A stretch of DNA of 64,000 nucleotides, from the NCBI GenBank assembly GCA_028876335.1, contig JAGWSG010000134.1:1-64000 (forward strand), given 5' to 3'. This DNA comes from Acidobacteriota bacterium. Its GTDB lineage: Bacteria; Acidobacteriota; Terriglobia; Terriglobales; Acidobacteriaceae. The notes beneath the pieces were generated by a model. The model was not told the DNA's origin, made no database searches, and saw nothing but the letters and a program-made list of their open reading frames with translations. Each line of letters starts with the position of its first letter. The first letter of the stretch is position 1. Below, piece by piece: positions 27,847 through 36,969 of the stretch. A program made the position numbers and the translations under genes.

Positions 27847-28923
27847 CTATTTCCCGCCGTCTTTAAGGATCTGTTCAGCGTAGTAATTTCGTATTTTGGC
27901 CTGGTTCTGCAGAACCTCGAAGTAAGCGTTCTTCAGTAACTGCGCGTGGCTCTGGCGCAAATACTGCCGAATCGACTGCTGCACGCGCGGATCCTTAAGC
28001 TCCCGCTGTCCGGCCGGTTCACGAGAGAAGAGCTTATAAATCACAAACCCCTTGAGGCGCTTGCTCGTTCCAGTGCTGTCGTAAACAGGAATAATGTCGG
28101 TAATATCGCCCGGCTTCAGTTTGCTGATTGCGTTGAAGACATCCGGTTGTGAACGCAGAACTGATTCGCCGACAAATCCCATATCGCCTCCGTTGGAAGC
28201 ATCATTGGGGTTTTCAGAGAAATTCATTGCCACCGCGCCAAAGTCCTCACCGCTGCGCAACCGGTTATAGAGGATCTGAATCTTCTTGCGCGCGTCTGCT
28301 TCGCTTGATGCCTTACTATTCTGCAGGTTGCCGGTAGTTTGCGATGGGCTGGGCGTGACTACAATTTCAGCCAGATGATACTGAGGTTGAATGAAGTTGT
28401 AGTCTGCTTTATGCGCGTTATAGTAGTCGGCGATGTCTGTATCGGAGATGTTGATTTTTGACTCAATCTCCTTGTTCATCAGCTTTTCGTAGGTGAGAGA
28501 ACGCCGAATATCGCGCTTCAGGTCGTCTACCGTCAGGTTTCTCTGCTTCAGCTGCTTGTCCCACTCTTCTTGCGTGAACGGGGCTTTCATATCCGTGAGC
28601 CGCGCGTTCACGTCCTCGTCAGACGCCGCAAGGTGGAGCTTGGCCGCCTGCTGCTGGATGATTTCATCCTGAATCATCTGCTGGAGGACCTTCAGCTTCA
28701 TGATCCTGGCCTGCTCCGGAGTAGGCTCTTCCGGCGTGTCGCCTAGGTTTGCCTTATACAGCCTCTCCACATCGGCCTGCATGATGTTTTTGCCGTTGAC
28801 TGTGGCCATGACATCCGGCCCAGGAGACCGATGGCAACCGCCTATAGTAGCCACAAGCATGGCTGCTATAAACGCATACGAGGCAAATTGGAATCTCTTG
28901 AAAATACGGCAATCGGGCTGCAA
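27847..28923 (-). CDS. SurA/PpiC-type peptidyl-prolyl isomerase lipoprotein
   Basis: A 358-residue exported chaperone-isomerase. The start is TTG 28923 with GGGAGAAG 6-7 bases before it. A signal segment (FASYAFIAAMLVATIGGC) ends in a lipobox, so it is likely tethered to a membrane. The N-terminal SurA-like helical domain (ADVERLYKANLGDTPEEPTP, MIQDEIIQQQAAKLHLAASD) is followed by a parvulin domain with YHLAEIVVTPSPSQ, IQILYNRLRSGEDFGAVAMN and GDMGFVGES. Such proteins escort unfolded outer-membrane proteins. It lies next to the DsbA-like and LptD genes on the same strand, which fits a role in LptD biogenesis. Confidence 0.9.
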   Translation of the reverse strand: MQPDCRIFKRFQFASYAFIAAMLVATIGGCHRSPGPDVMATVNGKNIMQADVERLYKANLGDTPEEPTPEQARIMKLKVLQQMIQDEIIQQQAAKLHLAASDEDVNARLTDMKAPFTQEEWDKQLKQRNLTVDDLKRDIRRSLTYEKLMNKEIESKINISDTDIADYYNAHKADYNFIQPQYHLAEIVVTPSPSQTTGNLQNSKASSEADARKKIQILYNRLRSGEDFGAVAMNFSENPNDASNGGDMGFVGESVLRSQPDVFNAISKLKPGDITDIIPVYDSTGTSKRLKGFVIYKLFSREPAGQRELKDPRVQQSIRQYLRQSHAQLLKNAYFEVLQNQAKIRNYYAEQILKDGGK

Positions 28924-29178
28924 CGAATCTTCTCCCAGGGGGCAATCTTGGCCCTAGTCCTTCAGGATAAATCCCTGGGACCGGGTACGGGTACCAAGCC
29001 TCACAATTAGAGCGGTTCCTCAAATACCTTAGACCTTTGAAATTTGTGCGGGGTGGCCATTTCCAGGCGAATCAGCCACTCGTATAAATTCCTTTGGTTT
29101 TGGCAATTCGGGAACCGTTCGAAGGCGACTCCAAGGGGACCGGCAAATAAGTGTCCAGCCGGTCCGTTCTTGCCCAAA
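28924..29178 (-). other. Intergenic space between DsbA-like and SurA-like genes, with a hairpin
   Basis: GGACCGGC (29137-29144) pairs with GCCGGTCC (29158-29165) 14 bases past the DsbA-like stop. It is a possible terminator without a T tract. The rest holds the presumed promoter and ribosome site of the SurA-like gene. No coding frame is credible. Confidence 0.45.
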
Positions 29179-30114
29179 TCAGCGCCCTTTTGTGGCGGGT
29201 TCAGGAGCCTTTGGATCAGCTGGTGGCTGTTCGCCTGCGGCGCGTAGCGCGCGGTCGATGACCAGCCAAAGCTGTTCCTTTGGAATCGCTCCATTTACCC
29301 TTTCTCCGTCGATGAAAAGTGCCGGCGTGCCGTCCACGCCCAGAGCATCTGCCTCATGAGCAGACTCTTTGATCTTGGTTTCATCCTGCTTTGTAATGCA
29401 TTCGTCGAGCTTGCCACTGTCGAGCTTTGCCTGTGTACCCTGCTCGCGCGCAAGCCGGTCGAGTGTTGAAAAGCTCTTCGCGAGATTGCGATCAGGCCCG
29501 GTAATCTCCTGGCCGTGGCTATGCAGATAGTCGACGTAAGCCCAGTACGCATCGCCACTCTGTGATGCAAGGCAATTCGCGTCCACTGCGGCGTGCATCG
29601 CCCATGGATGCAGATCAGTCAGCGGGTCATCCTTATAGATGAAGCGAACCTTGTCTCCGTAATGCTGCAGAGTGTCCGGGAAGAGCGATTCATGCATGCG
29701 GGCACAGAAGGGGCACTCCAGGTCGTCGAAATTGATGACCGTCACTTTTGCGGCAGGATTCCCACGAATTGGCCGGCCGGAAACATCGATGTTCATGGCC
29801 GGGTTCTTCGTAAGGTCGAAGGTCTCAAGGCGCGCCAGCGTCTTGTCATCCTTGGAAAGCAGGAAGTGAACAACAGTCGATTTCGAGCCCCGACTCAGAG
29901 TCACCGGCAGATCGTCGAATCCCGAGATCTTGCTGGGAGTGCGTGCGCCAATCTGAATCGTAAAATCCTGGGGCACATTGAATTGGCTACGCACCATGAC
30001 CTCAATGCTACGGTGCAATGAGGAGTCATTCGGAACCGCGGTTCCGGGTTGAGCCTTGCATCCAACAGCCAGGCAAAGTGCGAAAAGAAGTGGCCAAATG
30101 TAGTTCTTAGACAA
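29179..30114 (-). CDS. DsbA-like thiol-disulfide oxidoreductase lipoprotein
   Basis: A 311-residue exported protein. The start is TTG 30114 with GAGGAAA about ten bases upstream. Its signal ends in LAVGC, a lipobox. A first domain of about 100 residues (SIEVMVRSQFNVPQDFTIQI) precedes a thioredoxin-fold DSBA domain. That domain has the redox motif CPFC (in FDDLECPFCARMHESLFPD) and the cis-Pro region GVDGTPALFIDGERVNG. It probably introduces or isomerises disulfides in exported proteins. It sits between a SurA-like chaperone and LptD, an outer-membrane protein that needs disulfides in E. coli. The C-terminal tail is Pro-rich. Confidence 0.92.
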   Translation of the reverse strand: MSKNYIWPLLFALCLAVGCKAQPGTAVPNDSSLHRSIEVMVRSQFNVPQDFTIQIGARTPSKISGFDDLPVTLSRGSKSTVVHFLLSKDDKTLARLETFDLTKNPAMNIDVSGRPIRGNPAAKVTVINFDDLECPFCARMHESLFPDTLQHYGDKVRFIYKDDPLTDLHPWAMHAAVDANCLASQSGDAYWAYVDYLHSHGQEITGPDRNLAKSFSTLDRLAREQGTQAKLDSGKLDECITKQDETKIKESAHEADALGVDGTPALFIDGERVNGAIPKEQLWLVIDRALRAAGEQPPADPKAPEPATKGR

Positions 30115-30231
30115 GCCTGATATTTCCTCTATGCAAAAGGATACTCCACCTGAGCCCCTGTTCCATTCTCAAGCAGGTGGCGCAATACATTACTGATGAG
30201 TGGACGTATGTGGAGGCAAAAGGCAACCGGC

Positions 30232-32784
30232 TCAGTACGCTGGCGGCAGCGTGGGATCCCGGAACACCGTGTTGGAGCGCCGGATATCTCCTACCGAGCC
30301 GAAATTTGCCAGAGTAAAGCTGTAAAGGTATTGTGTTTCGTCGCGGACAGTGCCAAGCACAAAACGGCGGTACCCAAGGCTGAGGCCACAGCAGTTCCAG
30401 TTGTAGATGGCCTGTACGCCGGCATACTGCAGGGCGCCGTTGACGAAATCGTATCCGCCGTTTGCCGCCAAATTGAAGCCTGCCCTATTGGGTTGACCGA
30501 TATTGATAAAAGGCTGGATCTGCTGGCTCTGGATAATCGAAGCTTCGCTGCCCTCTTCGTCCACGGCATTCAAAAGAGAGTGTCCAACGCCGATGGTTGT
30601 ATTGCCCCAACTGTATCCTGCGTAAAGATTATCGGCACCAATCCGGCCCATGCGGGGGTCGTAATCCATATCCCATTCAAGACGCAGATTTTGAATTGCC
30701 TCAAAGCGTAACCGCGAAATGATGGGCGAGAGGTTGCGTCCTGTCGTGAGGAAAGAAATTCCTGTCAGGTCGAGTGCGGGGTCAAAAATATTGCGTCTGT
30801 CGGGAATGAGCGCGCCACCGAATTTGGGGTCGATGAAGAATTTTTGTGCAACCTGCCAGCTTGCCCACTCCCTCTGCAGCTGCGGGCAGTTGGTGTCCCC
30901 CTTTGCAATGTCGCATTTCACTTGCTCAATGGGGCGTGCATAGAGCCTTTGCGTGAGGGAGTAGCCAACTTCATTTGTGTTGGTGGCGGTGTCCGTGGTG
31001 TCAACAAAGAGCACGTTGTGCGCCTTTACGCCGATGCCGCCGACGAAGTTATACGTAATCTCGGGTTCAATTACGTGACGTAGTCTGCGGTTCCAGCGAT
31101 GAATCAGAAAATCTCGTTCGAGCGCCGGAGGCCGCATGTCCACCGAGGCTTCAATGTCGCTGCGGCTGAGTGGATCGTGACTGATCGTGGGTGTGCCGCT
31201 GTTTGAGCCCGTTAAATCGGGGTTCTGGCTTCCGGTATAGAAGGTCTCGCGCAAGGCAGCTTCAGGAATAACGCTCCATCCGGCCCCCACAAGCGGTACG
31301 GAAATGTGCGGATACAGGTCGAATCGGCCCACATTGCGTGCGTGGAAGCCAGGTTCCGAGCGGTTCAAATAACTCATGGAAGAGCCGAGGCCCCAGTAAA
31401 CCGAAGTTTGCCCAAGTGGGCGGTCCAGAGCGTCAAAGCGCAGACTCGGCAGGTGGATGATGCGCACTTCATCGCCGGAAGAGGAACTCGCAAAATTTTG
31501 CAGTCTGCTCAGGTAGGCCGATGGAATGTAGCCCTTTGAATCATTCGTGACCGAAATCGTGCTTTTGACTTCGGAGCTTACGGCCTGCTCGTAGTTGTCA
31601 TTGAATACCAGCTTGTAGACATACCTCGACAGATACTCAACGTCTGCGGCCATGTGCGTAGAAGGAGAAAAGTCACGCCGCCCCAGCGCGGCGATATCCA
31701 TTCCGCCCTGATTGACCGTGCCGGTTGCCGGTGGCGTGGCCGCAATGCCGCGGTCCAGCAAGGCATTCCAGCGCACGTTCAGGAAGTCGAGGCCGGCACC
31801 GCGATAGCGGAAATCCCCGTTTGGCGCAAATCCACGCTTGGAGAAGTATTCCGCACCGATCACCATATCCATGCTTCGATTGAGCACGAAATATGCCTGC
31901 TCGCCGAACGTGAAGCCCTTAATGGTGGAGTTGCTAAGCACTGGGATCAGCAGACCGCTTTCCCTTCCTGTTTCATCGACCGGATGACGCAGGTATGGAA
32001 TGTAAAAGACAGGCACTCCAAAGAGCTTGAACACTGTATTCTTAGCAGAGGCTTTTCCATCGGCAACGTCAATGGAATGCGCGATCAGTTGCCAGTCCGG
32101 GCGCGGCAACCTGCAGTTGGTCATTGTGCCGTCAACCACTTTGTAACGGCCCTCGCCCAACTGGAGAAGCACGCGGCCGGAAAACAGAAACGGATTCGGC
32201 GTTGAGAAGACCGCGGTGCGTCCCGCGCGCCGGATGCCCATTGTGCCTTGAACATCAAAGAAGCGGGCCGTATGCATATTGAGCCGTACTTCACCATGCA
32301 AAGCACTGAGCGAGATGTCTTCCGCTCCTCCCGTGACATGGATGTGCCCGTCAGCCGTGAGGTCGGTGGTTGCTTTGTTGTAAGAGACCTTATCCGCGGT
32401 GAGGGTGTAGCCACCGTAATGCACTTCCACATTTCCGCTCAACGTCCAAACATTGTTGACGTACGTTTGCAGATCGGCTTTCACCACCTGAGGCACACCT
32501 ACACTCTGTGGCGGTTGTGGCTTTGCAATGGGCAGCAATTCCTGCCCTGGGTCGTCGGGAAGAGAATCGGCTTGCTGGCCTGGAGATTTCACCTGTTGAC
32601 GATCTGGTGATGGGGGTAACGCAGTGGTAAACCCCTGTCCGTCAACTTGAAAGTGACAGAGGACCAACAGCGTGATAAACACGAAAGTGCGAGGGCGCAT
32701 TCCGGAACCAAAGGCCAGCATAGCAAATAGAGGCCTCATTCTCTGGGACACGAACCGAGAAACGTGGTTAGCAGAGATGTTCAC
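30232..32784 (-). CDS. lptD: LPS-assembly outer-membrane protein LptD
   Basis: LptD forms the beta-barrel that inserts lipopolysaccharide into the outer leaflet. Up to 850 residues; the outermost start is GTG 32784, but the signal-like stretch RTFVFITLLVLCHF makes ATG 32700 also plausible. An N-terminal jelly-roll (OstA-like) domain spans about residues 100-240, with LQTYVNNVWTLSGNVEVHYG and YTLTADKVSYNKATTDLTAD. A barrel of about 550 residues follows. Cys224 lies in the jelly roll and Cys798-Cys799 form an adjacent pair near the C-terminus. This matches the disulfide-forming cysteines of E. coli LptD in layout. Two further Cys lie between them. DsbA- and SurA-like genes follow downstream. 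Confidence 0.92.
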   Translation of the reverse strand: MNISANHVSRFVSQRMRPLFAMLAFGSGMRPRTFVFITLLVLCHFQVDGQGFTTALPPSPDRQQVKSPGQQADSLPDDPGQELLPIAKPQPPQSVGVPQVVKADLQTYVNNVWTLSGNVEVHYGGYTLTADKVSYNKATTDLTADGHIHVTGGAEDISLSALHGEVRLNMHTARFFDVQGTMGIRRAGRTAVFSTPNPFLFSGRVLLQLGEGRYKVVDGTMTNCRLPRPDWQLIAHSIDVADGKASAKNTVFKLFGVPVFYIPYLRHPVDETGRESGLLIPVLSNSTIKGFTFGEQAYFVLNRSMDMVIGAEYFSKRGFAPNGDFRYRGAGLDFLNVRWNALLDRGIAATPPATGTVNQGGMDIAALGRRDFSPSTHMAADVEYLSRYVYKLVFNDNYEQAVSSEVKSTISVTNDSKGYIPSAYLSRLQNFASSSSGDEVRIIHLPSLRFDALDRPLGQTSVYWGLGSSMSYLNRSEPGFHARNVGRFDLYPHISVPLVGAGWSVIPEAALRETFYTGSQNPDLTGSNSGTPTISHDPLSRSDIEASVDMRPPALERDFLIHRWNRRLRHVIEPEITYNFVGGIGVKAHNVLFVDTTDTATNTNEVGYSLTQRLYARPIEQVKCDIAKGDTNCPQLQREWASWQVAQKFFIDPKFGGALIPDRRNIFDPALDLTGISFLTTGRNLSPIISRLRFEAIQNLRLEWDMDYDPRMGRIGADNLYAGYSWGNTTIGVGHSLLNAVDEEGSEASIIQSQQIQPFINIGQPNRAGFNLAANGGYDFVNGALQYAGVQAIYNWNCCGLSLGYRRFVLGTVRDETQYLYSFTLANFGSVGDIRRSNTVFRDPTLPPAY

Positions 32785-32895
32785 ACCGCCCCCGCCTCAT
32801 GGAATTTGTCTGCAGTATTTTGACGGCCGTGACGAAGATTGAATACCGAGTGCAGAATCGGTGAGCGCATATGCGCCGGAAGGATTTAAAGAACA

Positions 32896-34158
32896 TTGAG
32901 CAATCGGGCAATCCAGTCCGCGACACTCCCTGATTGGAAACAGGAAGTGAATCGCCGGCTTGCGGAACGCAAAAACCGCAAGGATGCCTCCGTCTCGCAG
33001 CCACCCGCGGAATCGAAAAGCCACCTTCCTGCCAATTCACGCGGAGCGCAGGCGGCGGCTCGCGTTGCCGCGCGATATGCCAAAGCTCCTAGTTTTAATG
33101 AAATGCAGACTGCCGAAGCCCGCATGGCGTTGCGCGCTGCTGAGACAGCCACACGCGCAGCACTGGAGGCGCAGGCTGTGGCGCAAATGGCGCTTGCACA
33201 GCTTGAGGTGGAGCCCGAGGAAGAAGGTGAAGCCCCATTCCTGACAGAGGCAATCGCGCATCCGGAGATTCTTGAATCCGCCAGGCCAACGGTAAAGTTT
33301 GAAGCCGACGCCCAGGTGTACATTGCGCGCGAACGAGAATTCCAGCACGAAGACCTGCGTTACTCGTCCGGCTCCGCAAGCGAGGAAAATGAGCCCAAGT
33401 GGAATTGGGAAGAGTTCGGCAGAGGCAAGGCCGAGCAACCACCTGCTCCATCAGTGAATACCGTTGAACCCGTACAGAGTATTCATGCGAATCTGATTGA
33501 ATTTCCGCGCGAGATTGTGGCTACCCGCCGCGTGCGTCCGCACATTGCGGGCGAGGCGGTGGACTCCGCAGGCCAGTTGAGCATTTTTGAAGTGGACCCA
33601 GGCACGATTTCAACTGTGCCGGAAACCCCGGCGGAGCCCGCAGATCAGGATTCCAGCTGGCAAGGGCCTGAGTGGTCCGGCATAGAACTGGATGAACAGC
33701 CGGAATTCGAGCACGCTGCCGCGGTGGACGAAGCCGCGTTGCCCTTGCAATTGGATCTTGCGCCGTGGAACCTGCGTTTGATGGCTTCGCTCGTGGATTT
33801 CGCTCTGATTGTGGGCGTGCTCTGCGCGGCTGTTGCTGCTGCTGCGCGTTTTATGCATCCTGCTCTTTCCATGCGCACGAGTGAAATTGTTGGCGCAATT
33901 TTGCTGGCAGGGTCAGCAGCCGCGTACCACTGGTACTTCCTGGTGAAGAGAAGAGCGACACCGGGCATGCACTATGCGGGCATTAGCCTCTGCACGTTTG
34001 AAGACGAGCGCCCGACGGAAGAGCAACTGCGCGCTCGATTTGTAGCGACTTTGCTCTCGGTCGTCCCCATGGGTCTTGGACTCGCGTGGGCGATCTTCGA
34101 CGATGACCATCTCAGCTGGCATGACCGGCTTTCGCGAACCTACCAGCGCAGATTCTAA
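32896..34158 (+). CDS. RDD-family membrane protein with long disordered N-terminus
   Basis: A 420-residue protein starting at TTG 32896 (AAGGA about 12 bases upstream). The first roughly 290 residues are hydrophilic, with an Ala-rich helical run (MQTAEARMALRAAETATRAA) and acidic low-complexity stretches. The C-terminal 130 residues form an RDD domain with hydrophobic helices LMASLVDFALIVGVLCAAVA and VGAILLAGSAAAYHWYFLVK, then RRATPGMHYAGI and a late WHDRLSRTY. RDD proteins are membrane proteins of mostly unknown role, some linked to ion transport. It is divergent from lptD, sharing a 110-base promoter region. Confidence 0.85.
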   Translation: MSNRAIQSATLPDWKQEVNRRLAERKNRKDASVSQPPAESKSHLPANSRGAQAAARVAARYAKAPSFNEMQTAEARMALRAAETATRAALEAQAVAQMALAQLEVEPEEEGEAPFLTEAIAHPEILESARPTVKFEADAQVYIAREREFQHEDLRYSSGSASEENEPKWNWEEFGRGKAEQPPAPSVNTVEPVQSIHANLIEFPREIVATRRVRPHIAGEAVDSAGQLSIFEVDPGTISTVPETPAEPADQDSSWQGPEWSGIELDEQPEFEHAAAVDEAALPLQLDLAPWNLRLMASLVDFALIVGVLCAAVAAAARFMHPALSMRTSEIVGAILLAGSAAAYHWYFLVKRRATPGMHYAGISLCTFEDERPTEEQLRARFVATLLSVVPMGLGLAWAIFDDDHLSWHDRLSRTYQRRF

Positions 34159-34210
34159 GTCCGCTAAGGCGGAAAAACTCCAGATTTTACTAGCGGTATC
34201 GAACGCAGCC

Positions 34211-35110
34211 TTACCAGGTGAGGGCGCGCAGTGCGCTTACGCCGGCGCCAATAAGCGCAACATCGTCATCGGGAGGCAGCACTTCCAATGAGTAGCGAAG
34301 AAGCGGACTCATTTTGACCATTGTTTCCAGGTGTCCGCGCAGTACATCGAGTTCCAGGAAGCCGACATTGTGCCCCGTGAAATAGAACTTTCCCGGACCG
34401 GCAAGATGGATGAAAGAGGATGTTGCCGCGGCTAATGCGCGATGCCACAAATCCACGAAGTCACGACAGCGTACGTCGCCCTTTTTTGCATTTGCAAAAA
34501 CTTCCTCCGGCTCCATATCCAGAAAGCGCATGCGCATGGCCCGGTAGCCCATGATGCCTTCCAGATGTCCCACACCACCGCAGCCACAGTAGCGTTCCTT
34601 CGGATCGAGCGTGACCGTAATGTGGCCACCTTCCCAAACGCCCTCTGCATACGGCCAGCGTCCGTAACCAATGCCGTTGCCAATGGTCCACACGCGGGTA
34701 AGTTTGTTCAGGTGCCCATGCTTTGCCGCCACACCCGCAGCAATGGCATCCGCATCATTCGCAATATGGACCGGGGTTTCAATTCCATTAGACTTGAGAA
34801 CCTGTGTGAGGTGTTCTGCGAGCCGCATCCCCTTCAGCTGGGGAAGATTCGGTGATTCCTCCACGACTCCGTTTCGGATAACACCGGGAACGGCTACTCC
34901 AATTCCGTCGATGGGGCTTGCGCCATTTCTGCTTAACGTGGAAATCTGTCCCGCGATTTTTTCGACAAGTTCACTGCCGGGAATCGCAATCAAGGCATCC
35001 AGCTCGGCCTTGTCCGTGGGATATTGAAGCGTATTTCCAGTGGGCTTTTGGTCTTCCAATCGTCCCGCAACAATGTGCTCGGTCAATACAACGCCGATCG
35101 CGGTGCTCAA
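34211..35110 (-). CDS. ROK-family sugar kinase / glucokinase-like protein
   Basis: A 299-residue protein of the ROK family, which holds glucokinases, other sugar kinases and some repressors. No helix-turn-helix is present, so a kinase is favoured. The TTG start at 35110 has GGAGG 5 bases upstream. The catalytic region is PVHIANDADAIAAGVAAKHG, and the zinc motif reads CGCGGVGHLEG, where the usual third Cys (GCLE) is His. The ATP-loop region is less typical: the start is AIGVVLTEHIVAGRL rather than the DIGGTK-type phosphate loop. It follows sthA by 23 bases, so the two form an operon. Confidence 0.82.
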   Translation of the reverse strand: MSTAIGVVLTEHIVAGRLEDQKPTGNTLQYPTDKAELDALIAIPGSELVEKIAGQISTLSRNGASPIDGIGVAVPGVIRNGVVEESPNLPQLKGMRLAEHLTQVLKSNGIETPVHIANDADAIAAGVAAKHGHLNKLTRVWTIGNGIGYGRWPYAEGVWEGGHITVTLDPKERYCGCGGVGHLEGIMGYRAMRMRFLDMEPEEVFANAKKGDVRCRDFVDLWHRALAAATSSFIHLAGPGKFYFTGHNVGFLELDVLRGHLETMVKMSPLLRYSLEVLPPDDDVALIGAGVSALRALTW

Positions 35111-35133
35111 GGGAACCTCCTATGCTGCCACTG

Positions 35134-36537
35134 TCAGGCCTGATAACGGTGCAGGCGGCCAAGGCCATTGAAAGCGGCCACTTTATAGCACTCCGCCAGG
35201 GTGGGATAGTTAAATACGGTGTCTACAAAATAGTCCACCGTGCCTTCCAATGTCATCACCGCTTGGCCAATGTGGATCAACTCAGCTGCGCCTTCGCCAA
35301 TGATGTGTACGCCAAGTACCTTTCTGGTGTCGCGATGAAAGATGAGCTTGAGCCGTCCCGTGGTGTCGCCGCGAATCTGGCCGCGTGCCGTCTCGCGATA
35401 GTAGGCCATGCCGACTTCATATGGCACGTCTTCATCCGTCAGTTGCTCCTCGGTCTTTCCGATGAAGCTGATTTCAGGAATGGTGTAGATGCCGTACGGG
35501 TAAAAGCTTGGATTCGAGGTGGTGGCGTGGTCGTCAAAAACACGAGCCGCCGCAATGCGCCCCTGCTCCATGGAAACCGATGCCAGCGCGGGGAAGCCGA
35601 CGACATCACCGACAGCGTAAATATGAGGGACTTTGGTCTGATAGTGCTCGTCGACCGGTATGCGTCCGCGATTATCCGCTTCCAGTCCCGCCGCGGCTAG
35701 ATTCAATTCGTCCACATTGCCCTGCCGTCCAACGGCATAGAGAAGCGCATCGCCTGAGACTTTTTTCCTGCTTATGAGATTTGCGACTACAGTGCCGTCA
35801 GGCAGCTCTTCGACACTGTCCACTTCTTCGCCGAGCCTCATGGTCACTCGACTGTCGCGCAGATGGTAGCTGAGTGCTTCCACAATCTCCTGGTCAGCAA
35901 ACTCAAGTAGTTTTGCACGCTTTTCAATCAGAGTGACGCGCACGCCGAGAATTGCGAACATGCATGCGTACTCGACGCCGATGACACCTCCACCCACCAC
36001 AATGAGCGATTTCGGCAAGACGGGTAAATCAAGAACCTGGTCGCTGTTGACGATGGTTCGTCCGTTGATGGGCACTTTTGGTGAGGATGCGGGCCGTGTG
36101 CCGACAGCGATGATAATGTGGTCCGATTCAAGAGTTGTATCCGCCTGCGGGCCCTCCACGCGAACCTTGTTCGGATCGACAAAACGCGCAATACCATGCA
36201 CCACATCGATTCCGTTGCGTGAGAGCTGGGCCTCGGTTACGTCCACTTCCGTGCGGATGACGTTTTGCACGCGGAAGGCAAGATCAGCCATTGTGATCTT
36301 TTCCTTCACGCGGTAGTTCATTCCATAAACCGTCCGGTAGTTGTAACCGGAAAGATGAAGAACCGCTTCACGCATGGTCTTCGACGGGATTGTTCCCGTG
36401 TTGATGCAGACTCCGCCCACCACAGACCGTGCCTCCACCACCGCCACACGCTTTTTCATTTTTGCGGCGGCCACAGCGGCACGCTGGCCAGACGGTCCTG
36501 AACCAATTACGGTCAAGTCGTATTGGACAGCGCTCAT
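35134..36537 (-). CDS. sthA: Soluble pyridine nucleotide transhydrogenase (Si-specific)
   Basis: A 467-residue FAD flavoprotein of the dihydrolipoamide-dehydrogenase fold that moves hydride between NADPH and NAD+. The FAD motif is VIGSGPSGQRAAV near residue 10. The active-site region reads GGVCINTGTIPSKTM, where the second redox Cys of lipoamide dehydrogenases is Thr, as in SthA enzymes. A second nucleotide motif, VVGGGVIGVEYACMF, and the late FNYPTLAECYKVAAFNGLGR support the call. It is the first gene of a two-gene unit with the ROK kinase, linking NADPH balance with sugar phosphorylation (inferred). Confidence 0.93.
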   Translation of the reverse strand: MSAVQYDLTVIGSGPSGQRAAVAAAKMKKRVAVVEARSVVGGVCINTGTIPSKTMREAVLHLSGYNYRTVYGMNYRVKEKITMADLAFRVQNVIRTEVDVTEAQLSRNGIDVVHGIARFVDPNKVRVEGPQADTTLESDHIIIAVGTRPASSPKVPINGRTIVNSDQVLDLPVLPKSLIVVGGGVIGVEYACMFAILGVRVTLIEKRAKLLEFADQEIVEALSYHLRDSRVTMRLGEEVDSVEELPDGTVVANLISRKKVSGDALLYAVGRQGNVDELNLAAAGLEADNRGRIPVDEHYQTKVPHIYAVGDVVGFPALASVSMEQGRIAAARVFDDHATTSNPSFYPYGIYTIPEISFIGKTEEQLTDEDVPYEVGMAYYRETARGQIRGDTTGRLKLIFHRDTRKVLGVHIIGEGAAELIHIGQAVMTLEGTVDYFVDTVFNYPTLAECYKVAAFNGLGRLHRYQA

Positions 36538-36969
36538 GCGAAAGACTCCAGGGAATTGGCGGATTGGGGGATTTCTCAGCGGGCCACTCTTGCGGAACGC
36601 AATTGCGAAATGCCCTCAACCGGAGGCTAACATAGTGAGCCTCCGGGGCGATTGAACGATCAACATTTCCAGTTCTAAAGGACTGAATCGGAACACTTCG
36701 AAAGTTGTGTTCCTGTAGGCTTCCCAAGTATCCAACTCCTTTCAGTCGACCGACATTGTTCGCCGTTCTTCGCCTTGAATGGATACGCGGAGGTTTCCGC
36801 GGCAGAAAGCCGGCATCCGAAATTTCAATGGGCAGTGTAAGCTGTGCGATGCAACAATAGGTTTTGTTCCATGCGAAGGCCTTTGTACCCTAATCACGCT
36901 GCGTCTGGCTGGCCAATGGAAAGCCAGATTGGGCGTTTTGTCTCGGGAATTGGCGGCTCATTCCCGTTG
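36538..36969. promoter_or_regulatory. Divergent control region between sthA and the ASPIC/FG-GAP gene
   Basis: This region of about 430 bases contains two palindromic signals. CCGGAGGCT (36620-36628) and AGCCTCCGG (36638-36646) form a 9-bp hairpin in the presumed sthA leader. GGAACAC (36690-36696) and GTGTTCC (36707-36713) form an operator-like repeat with a 10-base spacer. No coding frame is convincing before the signal peptide of the right-hand gene. The regulator is unknown. Confidence 0.45.

Noticed and set aside
29100-29135. A GTTCGAAG string resembling a tRNA T-loop
   Set aside because: No acceptor, D or anticodon arms can be formed around it on either strand.
29007-29294. A 95-codon minus-strand frame across the end of the DsbA-like gene
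   Set aside because: It overlaps the DsbA-like 3' end in another frame and spans its probable terminator hairpin; no ribosome site.
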